6,388 nt of DNA from an uncultured Parvularculaceae bacterium. GTDB lineage: Bacteria; Pseudomonadota; Alphaproteobacteria; Caulobacterales; Parvularculaceae. Shown piece after piece: positions 6,372 to 6,388 of this stretch. A program made the translations under genes and the position numbers. The DNA is taken from NCBI GenBank assembly GCA_947259815.1, contig CAMYNO010000206.1, forward strand, positions 1 through 6,388, given 5' to 3'. A model generated the notes under the pieces. It had not been told where the DNA came from and searched no databases. It worked only from the letters and a program-made list of their open reading frames with translations. Each line of letters opens with the position of its first letter. Within the stretch, counting starts at the first letter, position 1.

Positions 6372-6388
6372 TCAGGCCAGGAGGCCGT
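6372..6388 (-). other. Segment that breaks the pleD frame at the window edge
   Basis: Read on the minus strand, TGA at 6374-6372 lies directly before the PleD residues VGAKDVEKA. The outermost nine bases (6388-6380) read Thr-Ala-Ser in another frame, which matches the family's typical TAS-x-G just before this point. Between that TCC and the GGC at 6368-6366 there are 11 bases where three are expected, an excess of eight. AGGCC occurs twice on the plus strand (6374-6378 and 6382-6386), eight bases apart. This could be a real frameshift, a sequence-end error or foreign adaptor sequence; I cannot decide. Confidence 0.5.

Overview
The window looks like chromosomal DNA of an alphaproteobacterium; order and genus cannot be fixed from sequence alone. 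The evidence is a GC-rich codon pattern, a two-receiver PleD-type diguanylate cyclase converging on rpmG, a DUF983 gene beside rpmG, a cysteine-free 55-residue L33, and a small protein with the DETFPASDPPA motif. The genes are housekeeping and central metabolism. I see no phage, transposon, CRISPR, toxin-antitoxin or secondary-metabolite locus, and no convincing new multi-gene system.

Layout: the left edge (1-117, minus) holds the first 39 codons of a gene divergent from a three-gene plus-strand cluster at 218-2645. That cluster is kbl (2-amino-3-ketobutyrate CoA ligase), a 46-residue acidic small protein, and tdh (L-threonine 3-dehydrogenase). Tdh oxidises threonine to 2-amino-3-oxobutanoate, and Kbl cleaves that product with CoA to glycine and acetyl-CoA, so the two flanking genes form one catabolic pathway. 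The small protein between them has no known role. A 301-base gap (2646-2946) follows. It carries three palindromic elements, two of which are inverted copies of one repeat with compensating stem changes, and then a likely purB promoter.

From 2947 rightwards on the plus strand come purB (adenylosuccinate lyase), a DUF983 zinc-ribbon membrane protein, and rpmG (ribosomal protein L33, not among the longer open frames). rpmG has a possible promoter of its own and a strong intrinsic terminator. On the minus strand, converging on rpmG, is a PleD-like response regulator (REC-REC-GGDEF) that runs towards the right edge. Its reading frame is closed by an in-frame TGA at 6372-6374, just before the window ends. 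The last ~17 bases do not fit the family and are either a real lesion or a sequence-end artefact.

The points most worth a second look are the broken pleD 5' end, the acidic small protein inside the threonine-catabolism cluster, and the covarying inverted repeat pair.
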